8,556 bases of DNA, from positions 1-8,556 of the forward strand of contig NYST01000052.1 in the NCBI GenBank assembly GCA_002683155.1. Direction: 5' to 3'. The DNA comes from Methanobacteriota archaeon (GTDB lineage Archaea > Thermoplasmatota > Poseidoniia > Poseidoniales > Thalassarchaeaceae). The position numbers and the translations under genes were made by a program. Below, piece by piece: positions 7,098 through 8,556 of the stretch (positions within the stretch are counted from its first letter, which is position 1; each line of letters starts with the position of its first letter). Below the pieces are notes generated by a model that did not search any database, had not been told where the DNA came from, and saw nothing but the letters and a program-made list of their open reading frames with translations.

Positions 7098-7475
7098 AGA
7101 CTCATATTTGGAGGGGCATCCAGTCTGTATCTCGAATGATTTTATCACCCATGACTCACTCATCTTTTCCAGGTTTCCACGTACAGCAATTGTTCTACCT
7201 TCATCGAATCCGTCAGGTATTGGGGCTTCGGAGAAATCTACCAAAATCGCCCCATTAATGCCCTCAAGTGTAAAAATTGTCTTTGCATTATCAATAGAGC
7301 CTTCTGAAACGACTCCACGGACGAATATCTGGCTATCTTGAAACTGATCGGGATCATCCATTATCTCATCGACCGTGTATTGAATTTCCGGATCTACACT
7401 AGCCATCATTAACCCAAGTATCGCGAGTGAAGAGGCAAAAACGACGATGAGTCTGGAAATCCTTGTCAATGCCAT
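7095..7475 (-). CDS. ccmE: CcmE-type cytochrome c maturation haem chaperone, CxxxY variant
   Basis: A 126-residue membrane-anchored protein that in the family holds haem covalently on the outer face of the cytoplasmic membrane and passes it to the cytochrome c haem lyase. An N-terminal membrane anchor (about 8-26) is followed by an OB-fold of beta strands: PDQFQDSQIFVRGVV (42-56), TIFTLEG (66-72), AILVDFSEAPIPDGFDEG (76-93), RTIAVRGNL (94-102) and WVIKSFEI (109-116). The C-terminal motif is CPSKY (120-124). Classical CcmE has HxxxY with the haem-binding His; the Cys form CxxxY is known from some archaea and sulfate reducers. It is slightly shorter than common CcmE because the tail ends at once after the motif. 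The gene starts 22 bases after the pyrD stop, so co-transcription is likely. No Shine-Dalgarno is obvious, and no other ccm gene is in the window. A generic OB-fold lipoprotein is the main alternative, made unlikely by the motif. Confidence 0.82.
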   Translation of the reverse strand: MALTRISRLIVVFASSLAILGLMMASVDPEIQYTVDEIMDDPDQFQDSQIFVRGVVSEGSIDNAKTIFTLEGINGAILVDFSEAPIPDGFDEGRTIAVRGNLEKMSESWVIKSFEIQTGCPSKYES

Positions 7476-7497
7476 AGGACAGTCTCGCGGCCACTTG

Positions 7498-8556
7498 CTA
7501 AATGTGTTTGTATCCCACCGCTTCGCTAATCGAGGAAAAACCCGATTCCTTAACTCTCCCCTTTAGACCCTTTACAATGGAAGATACTATTGTCGGGCCA
7601 TTGAAGACTAGGGCGGAATATAATTGGAGTAGGGATGCACCTGAAATCACGGCCTCCCAAGCAGAATCTTTAGAGTCAATTCCACCGACTCCCACGATGG
7701 GCAATTTACCATTAGTTTCATCATATGCTGCATTGATGACCTCTAGAGCCCTTGATTGCAACGGGCGTCCAGAAAGACCACCATCGCTTGAGAAAGCCTT
7801 TCGAGACTGCGTCGAAAGTGGAACCGGCCTCTTAATGGTGGTGTTAGTGGCGACAATTCCGTCGATCCCCAATCGCTCGGCCAATGAAATTGTACTTCGT
7901 ATTTCATCATCTATTGTATCTGGCGATAGTTTAAGCAAATACGGTTTTTGTTCGCCTTTCTTTTTTCTGATTTCGTTGCAAGATTTTAGTACGGAGGCAA
8001 GGTATTCATTTCCACTGAGTTCCCTTAAACCTGGAGTATTCGGTGAAGATATATTCAGAACGAACATATCCGCGTGATCCCATAACATATCGATAGTGGC
8101 CGCGTAGTCGTCTCCCGCATGGTCATTTGGAACCTTTTTCGAGCGCCCAATATTTGCAGCCACAGGTGATTTTGGCCATTTGTCAGAGGCCTTTCTTTCC
8201 GAGAGCCTCTTCCTCATCTCCGATGATCCCGGATTATTGAAACCCATTTTATTCACAAGTGCTCGATGTTTATTGGCCCTAAACATTCGTGGCTTAGCAT
8301 TGCCATCTTGTGGGTATCTAGTAACCCCTCCATATTCTGACCACGAGAAACCCATTGCAGACCATGCCAACAAAGCCTCTGCCCCTTTATCAAAACCAGC
8401 AGCCAATCCTAGTGGGTGGTGAAATAAATTTCCGAATACCTCAATTGGCAATTCTGGAGATTTGTATATCGCATTAAGTATTGATTGCCCAGTTGCAGTT
8501 TCTCCGAAAGTTCTCAGTGCAGCCATAGAAATTGAATGCGCTCGTTCGGAATCTAC
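7498..8556 (-). CDS. pyrD: Class 2 (quinone-dependent) dihydroorotate dehydrogenase, 5' end outside the window
   Basis: This enzyme oxidises dihydroorotate to orotate with FMN, the fourth step of pyrimidine synthesis, passing electrons to membrane quinone. The frame is open to the right edge. Before Met 8526 it reads DSERAHSIS, matching the usual class 2 N-terminal DPERAH helix, so that Met is internal and the start is missing. Counting from that Met, visible motifs are GLAAGFDKGAE (40-50), EYGGVT (64-69), NKMGFNN (92-98), NISSPNTPGLREL (158-170, catalytic base Ser161), LKLSPD (198-203), ATNTT (226-230), GGLSGRPLQ (249-257), VGVGGIDS (278-285) and LLQLYSALVF (299-308) for FMN phosphate. Ser as base, the N-terminal helix region and these motifs place it in class 2, not class 1. 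Only the first part of the N-terminal membrane-binding region is absent. It is followed closely by the ccmE-like gene on the same strand. Confidence 0.95.
   Translation of the reverse strand, partial: VDSERAHSISMAALRTFGETATGQSILNAIYKSPELPIEVFGNLFHHPLGLAAGFDKGAEALLAWSAMGFSWSEYGGVTRYPQDGNAKPRMFRANKHRALVNKMGFNNPGSSEMRKRLSERKASDKWPKSPVAANIGRSKKVPNDHAGDDYAATIDMLWDHADMFVLNISSPNTPGLRELSGNEYLASVLKSCNEIRKKKGEQKPYLLKLSPDTIDDEIRSTISLAERLGIDGIVATNTTIKRPVPLSTQSRKAFSSDGGLSGRPLQSRALEVINAAYDETNGKLPIVGVGGIDSKDSAWEAVISGASLLQLYSALVFNGPTIVSSIVKGLKGRVKESGFSSISEAVGYKHI

Noticed and set aside
6687..7098. Several overlapping open frames (77-106 codons) on both strands around 6690-7100
   Set aside because: They cross the structured SRP RNA, have no recognisable domain, and their Arg/Pro/Gly-rich content reflects the GC-rich RNA gene.
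7502..8077. A 191-codon plus-strand frame
   Set aside because: It is antisense to pyrD, whose FMN and active-site motifs are intact through this region.
8524..8526. ATG at 8526 as the pyrD start
   Set aside because: The frame continues upstream as DSERAHSIS, matching the usual class 2 N-terminal helix, so the gene extends beyond the window.
1..8556. New defence, mobile or CRISPR-like system
   Set aside because: I found no repeat array, transposase, integrase, nuclease or toxin pattern; an EVE domain alone is not enough evidence.

Overview
The window looks like chromosomal DNA from an archaeon, most plausibly a Marine Group II/III (Poseidoniia-like) or other Thermoplasmatota lineage. The archaeal evidence is an SRP 7S RNA gene with an archaeal-type Alu domain, helix 6 and helix 8; a valyl-tRNA synthetase of the archaeal sequence type; a largely archaeal RND/MMPL transporter type; and mostly weak or absent Shine-Dalgarno sequences. 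The exact lineage is an inference. I see no insertion sequence, phage gene, CRISPR array, tRNA or rRNA.

Layout. From the left edge to about 2324, on the minus strand, lies a valyl-tRNA synthetase gene whose 3' end is cut off. An intergenic stretch of about 80 bases separates it from a divergent plus-strand cluster of three genes (about 2405-6746): a 984-residue RND/MMPL-family membrane exporter, an EVE-domain protein and a DUF1028 (Ntn-hydrolase-like) protein, spaced by 38 and 8 bases. Downstream is a GC-rich stretch without protein genes (about 6742-7056). On the minus strand it reads as a complete SRP RNA of about 315 nt. Further right, also on the minus strand, are a small CcmE-type haem chaperone with the CxxxY variant motif and a class 2 dihydroorotate dehydrogenase (pyrD) whose 5' end runs off the right edge. 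The right half is therefore pyrD - ccmE-like - SRP RNA reading leftward, convergent with the plus-strand cluster.

Function. Most genes are housekeeping: translation (ValS), membrane protein targeting (SRP RNA), pyrimidine synthesis (PyrD) and cytochrome c maturation (CcmE). The MMPL-EVE-DUF1028 set is the only accessory-like group. Its co-orientation and tight spacing suggest co-transcription, but no shared pathway can be read from the sequence. The most useful points are the unannotated SRP RNA with a divergent Alu motif, the Cys-type CcmE, the ValS with an insertion after KMSKS and no visible zinc-knuckle cysteines, and the transporter with an intramembrane Asp in only one of its two halves. 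I found no convincing new defence or mobile system.
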